From positions 1 through 64,000 of the forward strand of contig JAJJLU010003466.1 in NCBI GenBank assembly GCA_023807065.1: DNA of 64,000 nucleotides, written 5' to 3'. Position numbers and translations under genes: made by a program. The notes under the pieces were generated by a model. That model worked only from the letters and a program-made list of their open reading frames with translations. It did not search any database and was not told the DNA's origin. Numbering within the stretch: position 1 is the first letter of the stretch; every line of letters begins with the position of its first letter. This DNA comes from Isotricha intestinalis. Taxonomy: Eukaryota > Ciliophora > Litostomatea > Vestibuliferida > Isotrichidae. Positions 39,625 through 49,572 of this stretch are shown one piece after another.

Positions 39625-42600
39625 TTATTTAGTTTTAGAAGTAGTATCACTGTTATTAGCAGAACCAACAGAATTCCCTGCAGAAACATTAATTTCACTT
39701 CCTCCATTTAAAATCCCAAAATTTTTAAACATTTTTTGATCATCTCTAGGTAATAATTTTAAGCATTCAGTCAAATATAATTCATCACTTTTATAAAAGC
39801 TTTTAAAAAATTCCATTAAAAAATCTTTAAGAACAAAATTCGAATCTATATCTTTTAAATATATTAAATCATCTTCAGTAGTATCATCATCATCTCCTTC
39901 AATATCATTATAATCAAAACCTAACATTTCAGTTAAATATATTTCAGAACCTTGTTCAATGTTATTTAAACCGCCAGTTTTACCTTGATTATTTAAAAAA
40001 GGTAATTTAGAAGAAAAATCTCTTGGTTCATCTTGAACATCTTTAAATTCATCTTCTCCAATATCCATTTTATCTTCATTATTTTCAGAATTTGATTTTT
40101 TATCTTCATTATATTCATTATCATAATTATTATCATTCATTTCATTATTATTATCATCTTCATCTTCATCATCATTATAATCTAAATCATCATAATTTGT
40201 TTTTTCTTTTTTTATTTTTTCTTGCATTATTTCATTATTTAAACAACGAATTAAAACAGATAATATTTTACAAGGAGCATTTACCTCTACACTTGCTGTT
40301 GAATGAGATGGATTATATCCTATAACCATTAAACTTTCTACTATATTATTTTTCATTGAATATAAAGTACTTAAAGCTTTAATAGATATATTTTTAAAAT
40401 ATTTTCCACGAAATAAAGGTTGATGAAGTAACCATTTATCAATTAATACTTTTAATCCTACTCTATTTTCTACTTGGATTTTAATTAAGAAATTTAATGT
40501 ATCTATTGGAAATTTTACTAAAAATCTACTATATACTAATATTAAGCTTTGGACTATCGAAGGCATTTTTGCTTTATATATTCTTTTTACTATACTTTCT
40601 AATAAATCTGGAATTATTTTATCTTCTAAATAATAGAAAAATTGACTTATTACATTTCCCAAAAATAATATTGAACTTTCTAATAAAGTAGGATCAAAAT
40701 ATCTATTTATAACAGTTATAATTAAATCTTTTTGTTTTTGTTTGATTATAATATCATTACATAAAGCAATATAAAATCTTAATAAAGAAGAACCTCTTTG
40801 TAATATAGTAACATCATTTGATTTAATTAATATATCACATAAAGCTTTTACAATCAGAGAAACCCAAATTAAATTTTGTTCATCTTTATTTTCTTTACAA
40901 TATTTAATTAACATTGTAATTATATCAATTAAATTAGGAAGCATATCTCCAGAAGCTTTAAAATCTGGATTTGAATGCTCTGTCATTACAGTTTTTTTAA
41001 CTTCTTCAAAATGAGAATCTATATTACCTAAAGTGTTTTGATAATAATCTTCAAAAACTTTTATTGCAATTGGTATAAATTTATCTAATAATAATTTTGC
41101 AGATTGTTTATCTTCACACCATATTTTAATTAATTCTAACATTTTATTTCCTATATAAGAATCATTGAAATTTTCTGCATAAATTTGTAAAACTTTTGTT
41201 AAATGTTTTAGGGGAATATAAAGGCTTTTTTCTTTATTTAATTTAGTTAAATATAATAAATTTTTAACAGGGATAAAAATAGTTTCTTCATTTACTTTGT
41301 CTAATAAATCAATTAATTTATCATAATCACCAATTATTTTTTCACTTTCAATCATTTTTTTGGATGCAATTAATCTTTGACAAATTATACTAATACATTG
41401 AGCACAAACCAATTGAACTGATAAATCACTTAATTCATTACACATTGTTGTACTTACAGAATCAAATATTTTTGTTAAAAACTCTAAATTATTTCTTATT
41501 AAACATAATAATTTACTTAAAAGCCAAACTGTTCTTCCAACTAATATACTATTTTCTTTTTGTGGATTTAATATTATTGATAATAAATAATTTAATAAAT
41601 CTTCTATTTCATTTTGAGAAATTAATTGTTTTTCTTTTAATCGAAGTAAATCATCTGAAATTGTTCCTAAAATTAATAAATTACTTTCTTGTCTTGTTTG
41701 TAAATATAATTTATCAGTATTTAATTGTTCTAAATAAGGAGACATTAAATTATAATCATCTAATTTAATAACTTCTTTATAATTATCTAAATTAATTCCA
41801 TTAGTTAATTCATCAATTAATAAATGAACAAAATTAACTAAAGCATCATCTTCAATTTCTTTTGAAATTTCCCTAATTAAACCTAAAGTTTTACTTCTTA
41901 TGCTATTAATATTTTCTTCATCATATTCTTCACTAATATATAAATTAGGATTATTTTTCCATAATAAAATACTATAATGAGGCATTAATAAATAACCTTT
42001 AATACAAAGTAAAAAAGTAAATAAAGCAGGTCTTAAAGCATCAATAACTGAATTTCTTTTTAATAAATCAATAGTAAAATCAATTAATTCCATAATTAAA
42101 CCTTCCATTCCTTTATATTCTTCATCATCATCACTTTCATAACCATGTTCATAAATATGATTTTCTTCTTCCATTGTAATTTCTTCATCATCAGTATATT
42201 CAATTTCTTTATTAAATACTATATTATTTCCATACAATGATAACTCTAAAACTATTAAACGCCACGTTGGTTCAATTAAAACACTAAAAAATTTACTTGA
42301 ATATATTGGCATATCTCTTACCATTATATCTAATATTCTTATTGTGTATTTTTTAATTTCTAATAACATTTTGGGATTACTTATTAATATTGATGTAAAT
42401 AAACTTATTGAATTTTCCATTAAATTATTTGTATCTAAAGCTTGTGATAATATATTTGAATCATCATTTCCATCTGTAAAGGATAATTTATTTAAAAGAA
42501 GAGAAATTATAATTAAACATTTTTCCCGGTTTTTTTGATTATTTTTTGAAATTTTAAAAATATTTATTATAACTGGTAAAACATCTCCAGTTATAATAGC

Positions 42601-43164
42601 ACAAGCATCATCACATTCATTTAATACTGAAATAAATATTCTTAATATTGTATCTATTATATTATCATTTATATTTTCTTCATTGTTTTCTTTTAATTTA
42701 TTTAATAAAATTTTAATGAAACTTTCATAACAATTTGGAAATTCTTTTGTTGCTAAAAAACCCAAAGTTTTTGCTATGAAATTTTTAATATAATAATCAT
42801 CTGTTGAAATATTAGTTAACAAATAAGAAACGATTTCTAATTTTTCTTCATTTGTTATTTTATCTGAGTAATTTTTCTTAAGGAAAATTAAAAAGGCTAT
42901 TGCAGATAATTTTTTTTTGTTATAATTTTTTTCTTTTTGAGAATCGAAAACTAATTGAAGTAAATATTTATAAAAGTTTATTTTGTTTTCTTCTTCAGAT
43001 AATGTTGTATATCCTTCACATAATTTTTGAGGAGAATCTATCATTGATTGAATTATATTTGAAATATCTTCTAAAGAAATGCTTAATCTATGTTGAAAAG
43101 AATTATTAGTATCTATTGAATTTTTTGTTTCTTCTCTTGAATTAACTTCTTCTTGATTAGACAT
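39625..43164 (-). CDS. Importin-9-like nuclear import receptor (karyopherin beta)
   Basis: This 1179-residue protein is built of helical HEAT-like repeats throughout. Near residue 1015 it has a long acidic insertion (DDLDYNDDEDEDDNNNE), and another acidic stretch lies near residue 1090. The end, LKDFLMEFFKSFYKSDELYL...LLPRDDQKMFKNFGI, parallels the importin-9/Kap114 C-terminus (LTDFLCQF...LNDNERRVLQTIGI). Importin-9 carries histones H2A-H2B, actin and ribosomal proteins into the nucleus, and acidic segments contribute to binding basic cargo. It is somewhat longer than human importin-9. The family (karyopherin) is secure from repeat pattern and size; the subtype is a motif-based inference. A second karyopherin lies immediately upstream. 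Confidence 0.75.
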   Translation of the reverse strand: MSNQEEVNSREETKNSIDTNNSFQHRLSISLEDISNIIQSMIDSPQKLCEGYTTLSEEENKINFYKYLLQLVFDSQKEKNYNKKKLSAIAFLIFLKKNYSDKITNEEKLEIVSYLLTNISTDDYYIKNFIAKTLGFLATKEFPNCYESFIKILLNKLKENNEENINDNIIDTILRIFISVLNECDDACAIITGDVLPVIINIFKISKNNQKNREKCLIIISLLLNKLSFTDGNDDSNILSQALDTNNLMENSISLFTSILISNPKMLLEIKKYTIRILDIMVRDMPIYSSKFFSVLIEPTWRLIVLELSLYGNNIVFNKEIEYTDDEEITMEEENHIYEHGYESDDDEEYKGMEGLIMELIDFTIDLLKRNSVIDALRPALFTFLLCIKGYLLMPHYSILLWKNNPNLYISEEYDEENINSIRSKTLGLIREISKEIEDDALVNFVHLLIDELTNGINLDNYKEVIKLDDYNLMSPYLEQLNTDKLYLQTRQESNLLILGTISDDLLRLKEKQLISQNEIEDLLNYLLSIILNPQKENSILVGRTVWLLSKLLCLIRNNLEFLTKIFDSVSTTMCNELSDLSVQLVCAQCISIICQRLIASKKMIESEKIIGDYDKLIDLLDKVNEETIFIPVKNLLYLTKLNKEKSLYIPLKHLTKVLQIYAENFNDSYIGNKMLELIKIWCEDKQSAKLLLDKFIPIAIKVFEDYYQNTLGNIDSHFEEVKKTVMTEHSNPDFKASGDMLPNLIDIITMLIKYCKENKDEQNLIWVSLIVKALCDILIKSNDVTILQRGSSLLRFYIALCNDIIIKQKQKDLIITVINRYFDPTLLESSILFLGNVISQFFYYLEDKIIPDLLESIVKRIYKAKMPSIVQSLILVYSRFLVKFPIDTLNFLIKIQVENRVGLKVLIDKWLLHQPLFRGKYFKNISIKALSTLYSMKNNIVESLMVIGYNPSHSTASVEVNAPCKILSVLIRCLNNEIMQEKIKKEKTNYDDLDYNDDEDEDDNNNEMNDNNYDNEYNEDKKSNSENNEDKMDIGEDEFKDVQDEPRDFSSKLPFLNNQGKTGGLNNIEQGSEIYLTEMLGFDYNDIEGDDDDTTEDDLIYLKDIDSNFVLKDFLMEFFKSFYKSDELYLTECLKLLPRDDQKMFKNFGILNGGSEINVSAGNSVGSANNSDTTSKTK

Positions 43165-43280
43165 TTTTAAATATTTACAATTATTTTTACATTTTTAAAT
43201 TTTGAACAATTAATATAAAAAATAATTTTAAATTTTTAATTTTTTTTTTATTTTTTAATAATAAAATAATTTATTTATTT

Positions 43281-46200
43281 TTATATATTTTCAGCATTTA
43301 TTTGGAATAAAATACTTACTATAATTAATTTATCAATAGATATTCCTTCAAATCCGTCTTCTTTTCTTTTTTCAATAATTCTTAAAATAGCTTCTTTTGC
43401 CAAAGGATGATTTACATCATTTAATATTAAAGGATTATTATTTATTATTTGTTCCATAAATTCATTACAAATTTTAGTATTTTCATCTTTATCATATTTT
43501 AATGGAATTAATTTAATAAATTCACTTGCCGAATTAATGTTTTCATTGTTATTTTCACTTTTATAAAATATATATTTACCTAAAGCACTTATACATGAAT
43601 CATATGTATTTTCAGTTATGTTATTTAATGGTCTTTTAAAAGTTTCTTTTATAAAAGAAATTAATTTATCTTTGTATTTTTCATTAAATAAATTATTTTC
43701 CATTCTCTTACAAATTATTCCATAACCAGAAATGATATTTTGTAAGCAATCTTCATTTATATTAGATTTTTCTGATAATTCAATAAATTTATCATAAAAA
43801 GAATTAAAAGTATTTATATCACTATATTCCATATAATCGCAAAAAAAACAAATTGATGTTAAAATATATTGTTCAAATGGTATTTTTTCATTATTAATTT
43901 GAGAATTTTTTATTCCTTCTTCCCAAGATAAAAGGAAAAATTCTCCTAAATTTTGTTTAACTTTTTCAGTTAAATTTTCTCCAAAGAGTCCAAATAAAAT
44001 TCCAGATAATTCCATTACTCTTCTATTTATTTCAACTAATTTATCTATATCTGCTTTTTGATCTCCTGCATCATTTTCATCATAAAATCCATCTTCATTA
44101 TTAGTTAAAGATAATATATCTTTTGTTTTTTCTTGAGTTAATTTTACAACATTTCCTAATATTTCATATATTTTAATTATGAAATTTTCAGGGATATAAT
44201 TTTTATTTTCAAATAAAGGACAAAATTCACAAAATCTTTTTAAATAATTTTTAATTTCTCTAAAAAATTTATTTTTAATATTATATTCAAAAACTCCAAT
44301 TATATCATCTTCAACAAATTTTAGAATTTTACTTCTTTCATCATCATTATGACAAGAATTAATACAAGAATAAACACTTTTAACAGCAGTTTTTCTTAAT
44401 TTTCTACTATAAGGAAATTTAAGTAACTGTTTAGATAAGTTTAAAAACCTTTCAGTATAAGGGAAAAAATCATTACCTAAATTAATGCAAATATCATTTA
44501 AAACTTCAAAAGCAGTAATTTTATTTTGTAAAGCAAAAGTATCTAAAGATAATTTAGTATTATTTGTTCCTAAATTAACAACAATAGAACCAATTTTATT
44601 ATTATTATTATCATTTGGAATTAATTCTCCAACATCAGCATCTTCAATTTTTAATTGAATATCTTCTTTAATATATTTTTCTAAATAAGGAAATAAATAA
44701 TCTAAAATAGGTAAAAATTGTTCTCCCATTGTTAAACTTATTTGATTAAATGAACTTAAAATTGCATTTAATTGAGGATCTTCTTCAGATAATTGATCTA
44801 AATTTTTTACGAAAGATTCTGATATTTCCTTTAAATCATTTGTATATTTTTCATAATCATTATTTATTGAAGAAAATATATATGATATTGTTTCTATACA
44901 TTTACTTTTTAATTCTTTTTCCTTTTCATTTTTAGGTTGAATATTATAATATAATTTTTTTAAACCTGGCATTATTGTATCATAAAAATTTGAAAAATCA
45001 ATTGTATTTGCAATTAAACTTATACAATCTAAAGTACTTTTTTGTAAAGGAGAATAATTAAGAGATAAGCTTTGTTCAAATAAATTAGAAATTAATGATA
45101 TTAAATCCTTAGAATAAGGTTCAATTATATTAGAATTTTCAATACTTTCTTTATTTTTTGATATTAAACCACTTAAAAATTCAACTAAAACAGAACAAGC
45201 TTGATTTTTTACTTTTAAACTTTTTTCATTTTCACTTAATAAAATAGCTAAACCAGGTAAAATATTGTTAGTATATTGTTTTTGTATAATTGGTGAAGTT
45301 TCTCTTATAAAATTTTCAAAAAAAACTAAAGCAGAATATTTCACTATTTGATTAGAATGAGTTAAAGCTTTTGATATATAATCTAATAATTCAACTAAAT
45401 TATCTTTATATACTTCTTTACATCCTTCAGATATTGAAGCCAATATCATAAAAGCAGAATAAATGTCTATCCAATTTTCACTTGATAAATAATTTTTTAT
45501 ATATGGACTTATTATTTCCATAAAAAATTTTCCTCCTAAATCTATACTTAATCTTTCAAAACCACTTTTTACACTATAAAACATATCATCTAAATCATTT
45601 TCATCATCTATTAATATTTTTTCCCATGTATTTATATCTTTAATATTTTCTATTTCTTTTATTAATTCAAATAATTCAGGGATTAATAAATTTTTAAAAT
45701 TATTTGATTTACGTATTTTTGAAGGCATATTTTTTGTTAAGGAATATATTAATTCTAAAGATGATGATCTTATAGTATTTAATAATATTTTTTCTTTGGC
45801 TATTTTAACTACTAATTCTATTAAAACTTCTATTTTTGATTTCCAAAATTTTGGATGTTTATCAGTTAAATAATTTAATGAATCTAATATTTCTTTATCT
45901 AAATTTTCATTTTTACCAATAACACTAAAAACAGAAATTAATAAAGTATCAATTAATTGAGAAAATTCTTCTATTAATGAATCATCATTTAAATTAATAA
46001 CAAATTGAGTTAAAGATATAATTGAACTTACTTTAACCTGAATATCATTATCATTTAATCCTTTATTAAACATAGATTTAAAATCATTAAGATTACTTTT
46101 TACTAAATCATTTTTAAAAACTAATAAATCACTTAAAACTTCAATAATATATATTGCAAATTTTCTCGCTAAAGGTTCATTATTATTAAACCAACTTAAA

Positions 46201-46577
46201 ATTTCAGAAAAAGATTCTTTCATATCAGATAATTGATATAAATGAGATAAATTATCTGCAATTCTTTGTAATGTTTTCCAAGATTTATTTTGATTAAAAG
46301 TAATTTGACTTTTAAGAAAATTTTTCATTTGTAATATTTGTTCAACTGTTAAATTTGACATTATATTTTTATTTTCTAAATATACTTTTTTAAACATTAA
46401 TGAAGATAATTGAGATATATTTTCATCATTTGAAGATATTCCTGTTTGGAATATTGGAAATGATTGTTCGATTGGTAATTGCTTCATTTTTTCTAAATCT
46501 TTTTCTGCTTGTTGTCTTATTTCTTTATTTGGACTTTTTAAATTTTCAAAAAAATTAATATATTTAGATGAATCCAT
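43281..46577 (-). CDS. Importin-5-like nuclear import receptor (karyopherin beta-3)
   Basis: The 1098-residue length equals that of the importin-5/Kap121 family (about 1090-1100). It consists of HEAT repeats from the first residue (FFENLKSPNKEIRQQAEKDL) to the end. Diagnostic blocks include FYDTIMPGLKKLYYNIQPK (YYDxFMPxLK in importin-5), KCIETISYIFSSI (KTIECISLIG) and, after a short acidic/Asn segment, NKITAFEVLNDICINLG (EEKSTACQMLxxYAxELG). Importin-5 binds RanGTP and carries ribosomal proteins, histones and other cargo. It is separated by only 116 bp from the importin-9-like gene on the same strand. The two are not recent duplicates: their sequences and C-termini are quite different. Confidence 0.85.
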   Translation of the reverse strand: MDSSKYINFFENLKSPNKEIRQQAEKDLEKMKQLPIEQSFPIFQTGISSNDENISQLSSLMFKKVYLENKNIMSNLTVEQILQMKNFLKSQITFNQNKSWKTLQRIADNLSHLYQLSDMKESFSEILSWFNNNEPLARKFAIYIIEVLSDLLVFKNDLVKSNLNDFKSMFNKGLNDNDIQVKVSSIISLTQFVINLNDDSLIEEFSQLIDTLLISVFSVIGKNENLDKEILDSLNYLTDKHPKFWKSKIEVLIELVVKIAKEKILLNTIRSSSLELIYSLTKNMPSKIRKSNNFKNLLIPELFELIKEIENIKDINTWEKILIDDENDLDDMFYSVKSGFERLSIDLGGKFFMEIISPYIKNYLSSENWIDIYSAFMILASISEGCKEVYKDNLVELLDYISKALTHSNQIVKYSALVFFENFIRETSPIIQKQYTNNILPGLAILLSENEKSLKVKNQACSVLVEFLSGLISKNKESIENSNIIEPYSKDLISLISNLFEQSLSLNYSPLQKSTLDCISLIANTIDFSNFYDTIMPGLKKLYYNIQPKNEKEKELKSKCIETISYIFSSINNDYEKYTNDLKEISESFVKNLDQLSEEDPQLNAILSSFNQISLTMGEQFLPILDYLFPYLEKYIKEDIQLKIEDADVGELIPNDNNNNKIGSIVVNLGTNNTKLSLDTFALQNKITAFEVLNDICINLGNDFFPYTERFLNLSKQLLKFPYSRKLRKTAVKSVYSCINSCHNDDERSKILKFVEDDIIGVFEYNIKNKFFREIKNYLKRFCEFCPLFENKNYIPENFIIKIYEILGNVVKLTQEKTKDILSLTNNEDGFYDENDAGDQKADIDKLVEINRRVMELSGILFGLFGENLTEKVKQNLGEFFLLSWEEGIKNSQINNEKIPFEQYILTSICFFCDYMEYSDINTFNSFYDKFIELSEKSNINEDCLQNIISGYGIICKRMENNLFNEKYKDKLISFIKETFKRPLNNITENTYDSCISALGKYIFYKSENNNENINSASEFIKLIPLKYDKDENTKICNEFMEQIINNNPLILNDVNHPLAKEAILRIIEKRKEDGFEGISIDKLIIVSILFQINAENI

Positions 46578-46697
46578 TTGAACAATATATATAATTTTTT
46601 AAAAAATATTAATTTTTATATAAAGGATAATTTTAAAAATTAAGGTTTTTTTCTATTAAATATTTAAATGAATATATTTTCTAATATTTTATTTTTT

Positions 46698-47455
46698 TTA
46701 AACTTGATTTTGTCCAGTTCTAATTTCTACTTGTTGTTTATTTTCAGTGTTAGGATTATTAAAACCAATTGATGTTCTTAAATTTTTAATTTCTCCAAAA
46801 ACAGAATTATTAATAGAATAAATAATATCAGGAGTAAAATGATATTTTAAAGAGAAAAACCAATCAAGGAAAAAGAAATTACAAACTAAAATAAAATTAA
46901 AAAAAATAAAAACTTACTGAATAAAACACAAATAATAATTAAAGTCATAATATTTCTAAAATTATAATTAATATTACCCCAATCATGTAAAAAAACAAAA
47001 AACAAAATAATATCAAGTAATATATTAACAGCAGTAATTAACCAATAAGTAATAAATAATGGTTTAATTTTATCTGAATCATCAGTAACTAATTTAGAAT
47101 AAGCTTTATATAAATTTGTTTGAATTTCATTAACTGGTAAATTTTCATAATTATCTAATTTAGATATTATATCTGAAGTTCTTGGTAATCTTTTTAATAT
47201 CATAAAACCTGTAAATCCTCTTGCAATATGAAATATAAAAAACCAAAATCTCCAAAATTGCTTTGGATATGAACAAAATAAACAAAATGAAAGAAAGAAT
47301 ATAAAAAACTCTAATATTCCTATCCAATAAAACATTAGTTGAACTTCTTGAATTGCTATTTCACTTTTTGTACAATAAATTAAAAAATTATAAAATTGTA
47401 TTTTTTCCTTATTAACTCCTTTATTCTTTTCATATATTGCATTATTACTTTCCAT
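46698..47455 (-). CDS. Four-helix membrane protein, two exons, unrecognised
   Basis: Exons are 46918-47455 and 46698-46885 (726 nt, 241 residues). The raw frame appears to end at 46886, but that TAG is the 3' splice site of a 32-nt intron; splicing extends the protein by 62 residues. Four hydrophobic segments are visible: LMFYWIGILEFFIFFLSFCLF, WFFIFHIARGFTGFMIL, LFITYWLITAVNILLDIILFFVF and IMTLIIICVLFICNFFFL. The C-terminus is hydrophilic (NNPNTENKQQVEIRTGQNQV). I recognise no family. The gene is divergent from the next gene, with a spacer of about 160 bp that must hold both upstream regions. Confidence 0.75.
46886..46917 (-). other. Intron (32 nt) of the four-helix membrane protein gene
   Basis: The minus strand begins GTAAGTTTTT and ends TTTTAG. 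Removal joins TTC-A to TT-TGT (Phe-Ile-Cys) and opens a further 62 codons to a TAA at 46698. Confidence 0.85.
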
Positions 47456-47614
47456 TTTATTAAATAAATAAAATAGTTTTATTTAATATAAAATAATCTC
47501 AAAAAAATATAAAAAAAAATAATATATACTAAAATAAAAAAAATAAAAACAAAGATTATATATAGAAAAAAATTTAAAACCTTAAAAAAATATAATTAAA
47601 GCTCTTAAAAAAAA

Positions 47615-49423
47615 ATGGCATCATCAGTGGAAAACACATCATTCGGTCGTCACATATCTAAAAAATATGCAAAAACGGAAGGATTAGACTTTAGTAAAAT
47701 CCTAATGAAAAAGAGTCAACTAGAAGCTAGAACAAGTGATGATACAGTAATAGCATTAAAGCCAACTGATTTTTTTAAAATTTTAAAACTTATAGGAGAA
47801 AAAAATGACGATGATATAGAAAGTGCATGTTATTCATTAATAACATGTCTTTTAGAAAATGATGATGATGAACTTGATCCTGCATTTGTAAATTTATTAA
47901 ATAATCAACAATCATATAATATTACTTTCCCAGAAGATGGTGAAAGTTACAATACTTTAGGAAGTGCTTTAACAAAAAATGAAATTGCCATTTCTTCTGT
48001 TTCTATGAATGAAATTGCAAAATTTTTAGGAAAAAAAGATTCAATTGGAATTAGTGATTTTATCTCGATTGCAATATTAATGTTTTCTCCTGAAGAATTA
48101 GAAAATAGGAAAAATTTCTTACAGAGATTAACTTTAAAAGCAAAAATTTTAGAATATGGGAAACCTAAAAATGAAAAAAAAGAATTTAATGGTATTGGTG
48201 AATTTGATACAAATGATGATCCTAAACCTATTCAAGGTATTCAACAAAAAATATCTCATTTTGATACTTTGTTTAAAAATGTTGATGCCTTTATACAAAA
48301 TGAAGAACAAACTCCATTTGCTGCTCATAGATATCATAAAGATAATTTACCTTATAGAAGTAATAGAGTTTTCCCTTCTGCTTTAATGAATAGAATTAAA
48401 ATGAATTCTAGAGAAAAAATATCTTCCCCTAAAAATTCTATTTTAAGTATTAGTAGAATGGTTTCTAGAATGAAAGAAAAAAATGTTAGAAAACCTTATG
48501 TTAAACCTGAAGATTATTATATGATTAGAGATATTTCCGGAGAAAATCATTTAATTAGTGAAAAAGATGTTAATATGTTAGAAAAAGCTAAAGAAGATAA
48601 TAAATTAAATAAAGGAAGTACTTTAAGTTTACTTGATAAAAGAGGTAATATGTTTAAAATAAATGAACAAAATTTAGATGTATTATTAAATAATAAAGAA
48701 TATAATCATTATGTAGGATTAAAAGATATTAATGGAAAAAAGGTTATAGTAAATAAAGCAAAATTAGATAGTGAAGTAAATAAATTAGATAATAATGAAG
48801 AAGACCCAAATAACATAAATAAGAATATTGATCAATATAATTTATTAGATTATGAAAATAATAAAGTAGTTGTAAATTATATAAAACCACCAGAAACTTT
48901 TATAGATCCTTCAAATGGATTTACTCGTGATGTTCGTACAGGAGAATATTTAGATCCAATTACTTATGAAGTTTTAGATGTTGATCCTAGTTCTGGTTTA
49001 CCTATAATGAAAGAAAAGAAAGAAGAAGAAGAAAAAGAAGAAGAAGAAGAAAATGAAGAAGAAGAAGAAAATAATGATAATGATATTAATGATAATAATG
49101 ATAATGATAATAATGATAATAATGATGAGATGATTAATGTTAATGAGGGATTTACTGATGAATTACCTGAGAAAAAAGATGATGAAAAAAAAGAAATTTT
49201 CAAAGGAAATCTTCAGAGGAAAAAAGAAAAAAAACAAAGTAAAGATGATAATTTGAAAAATGAGGATGAAAAAAAAAATGATGAAGAAGATAAAAAAGAA
49301 GAAGAAGTAAAGGAAAAACCTAAATGGGTTTATAAACCTAAATTTAGACCTAAGAAAAACACTTTTTATATTAGATTAGCTAGAGTTGAAATTCAACAAG
49401 AAAGTGATTCTGAAGAAATTTAA
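47615..49423 (+). CDS. Unrecognised acidic protein with internal repeats
   Basis: The 602-residue protein has three parts. Residues 1-200 look globular and helical (PTDFFKILKLIGEKN, FISIAILMFSPEEL). Residues about 300-425 hold four imperfect repeats of about 30 residues with the pattern aromatic/Leu-x-Asp-x-x-Gly-x-x-x-x-Ile: MIRDISGENHLISEKDV, LSLLDKRGNMFKINEQNL, VGLKDINGKKVIVNKAKL and YNLLDYENNKVVVNYI. Then come PPETFIDPSNGFTRDV and DPITYEVLDVDPSSGLP. The rest is a strongly Glu/Lys/Asp-rich tail, ending KPKFRPKKNTFYIRLARVEIQ. I do not recognise a family. The short repeats could be beta-hairpins. Confidence 0.7.
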   Translation: MASSVENTSFGRHISKKYAKTEGLDFSKILMKKSQLEARTSDDTVIALKPTDFFKILKLIGEKNDDDIESACYSLITCLLENDDDELDPAFVNLLNNQQSYNITFPEDGESYNTLGSALTKNEIAISSVSMNEIAKFLGKKDSIGISDFISIAILMFSPEELENRKNFLQRLTLKAKILEYGKPKNEKKEFNGIGEFDTNDDPKPIQGIQQKISHFDTLFKNVDAFIQNEEQTPFAAHRYHKDNLPYRSNRVFPSALMNRIKMNSREKISSPKNSILSISRMVSRMKEKNVRKPYVKPEDYYMIRDISGENHLISEKDVNMLEKAKEDNKLNKGSTLSLLDKRGNMFKINEQNLDVLLNNKEYNHYVGLKDINGKKVIVNKAKLDSEVNKLDNNEEDPNNINKNIDQYNLLDYENNKVVVNYIKPPETFIDPSNGFTRDVRTGEYLDPITYEVLDVDPSSGLPIMKEKKEEEEKEEEEENEEEEENNDNDINDNNDNDNNDNNDEMINVNEGFTDELPEKKDDEKKEIFKGNLQRKKEKKQSKDDNLKNEDEKKNDEEDKKEEEVKEKPKWVYKPKFRPKKNTFYIRLARVEIQQESDSEEI

Positions 49424-49572
49424 ATTCTTTTTTTTTATTTAATTAATTATTTTTTTAGGCTTTTATTATATTTTTTTTTATTTGGTTTTTCTCTTATTTT
49501 ACTATTATTATTATTTAGAATTATATAATTTTTATTTTTTTAATTTTTTTAAATTTTAAAAATTTTAAATTA

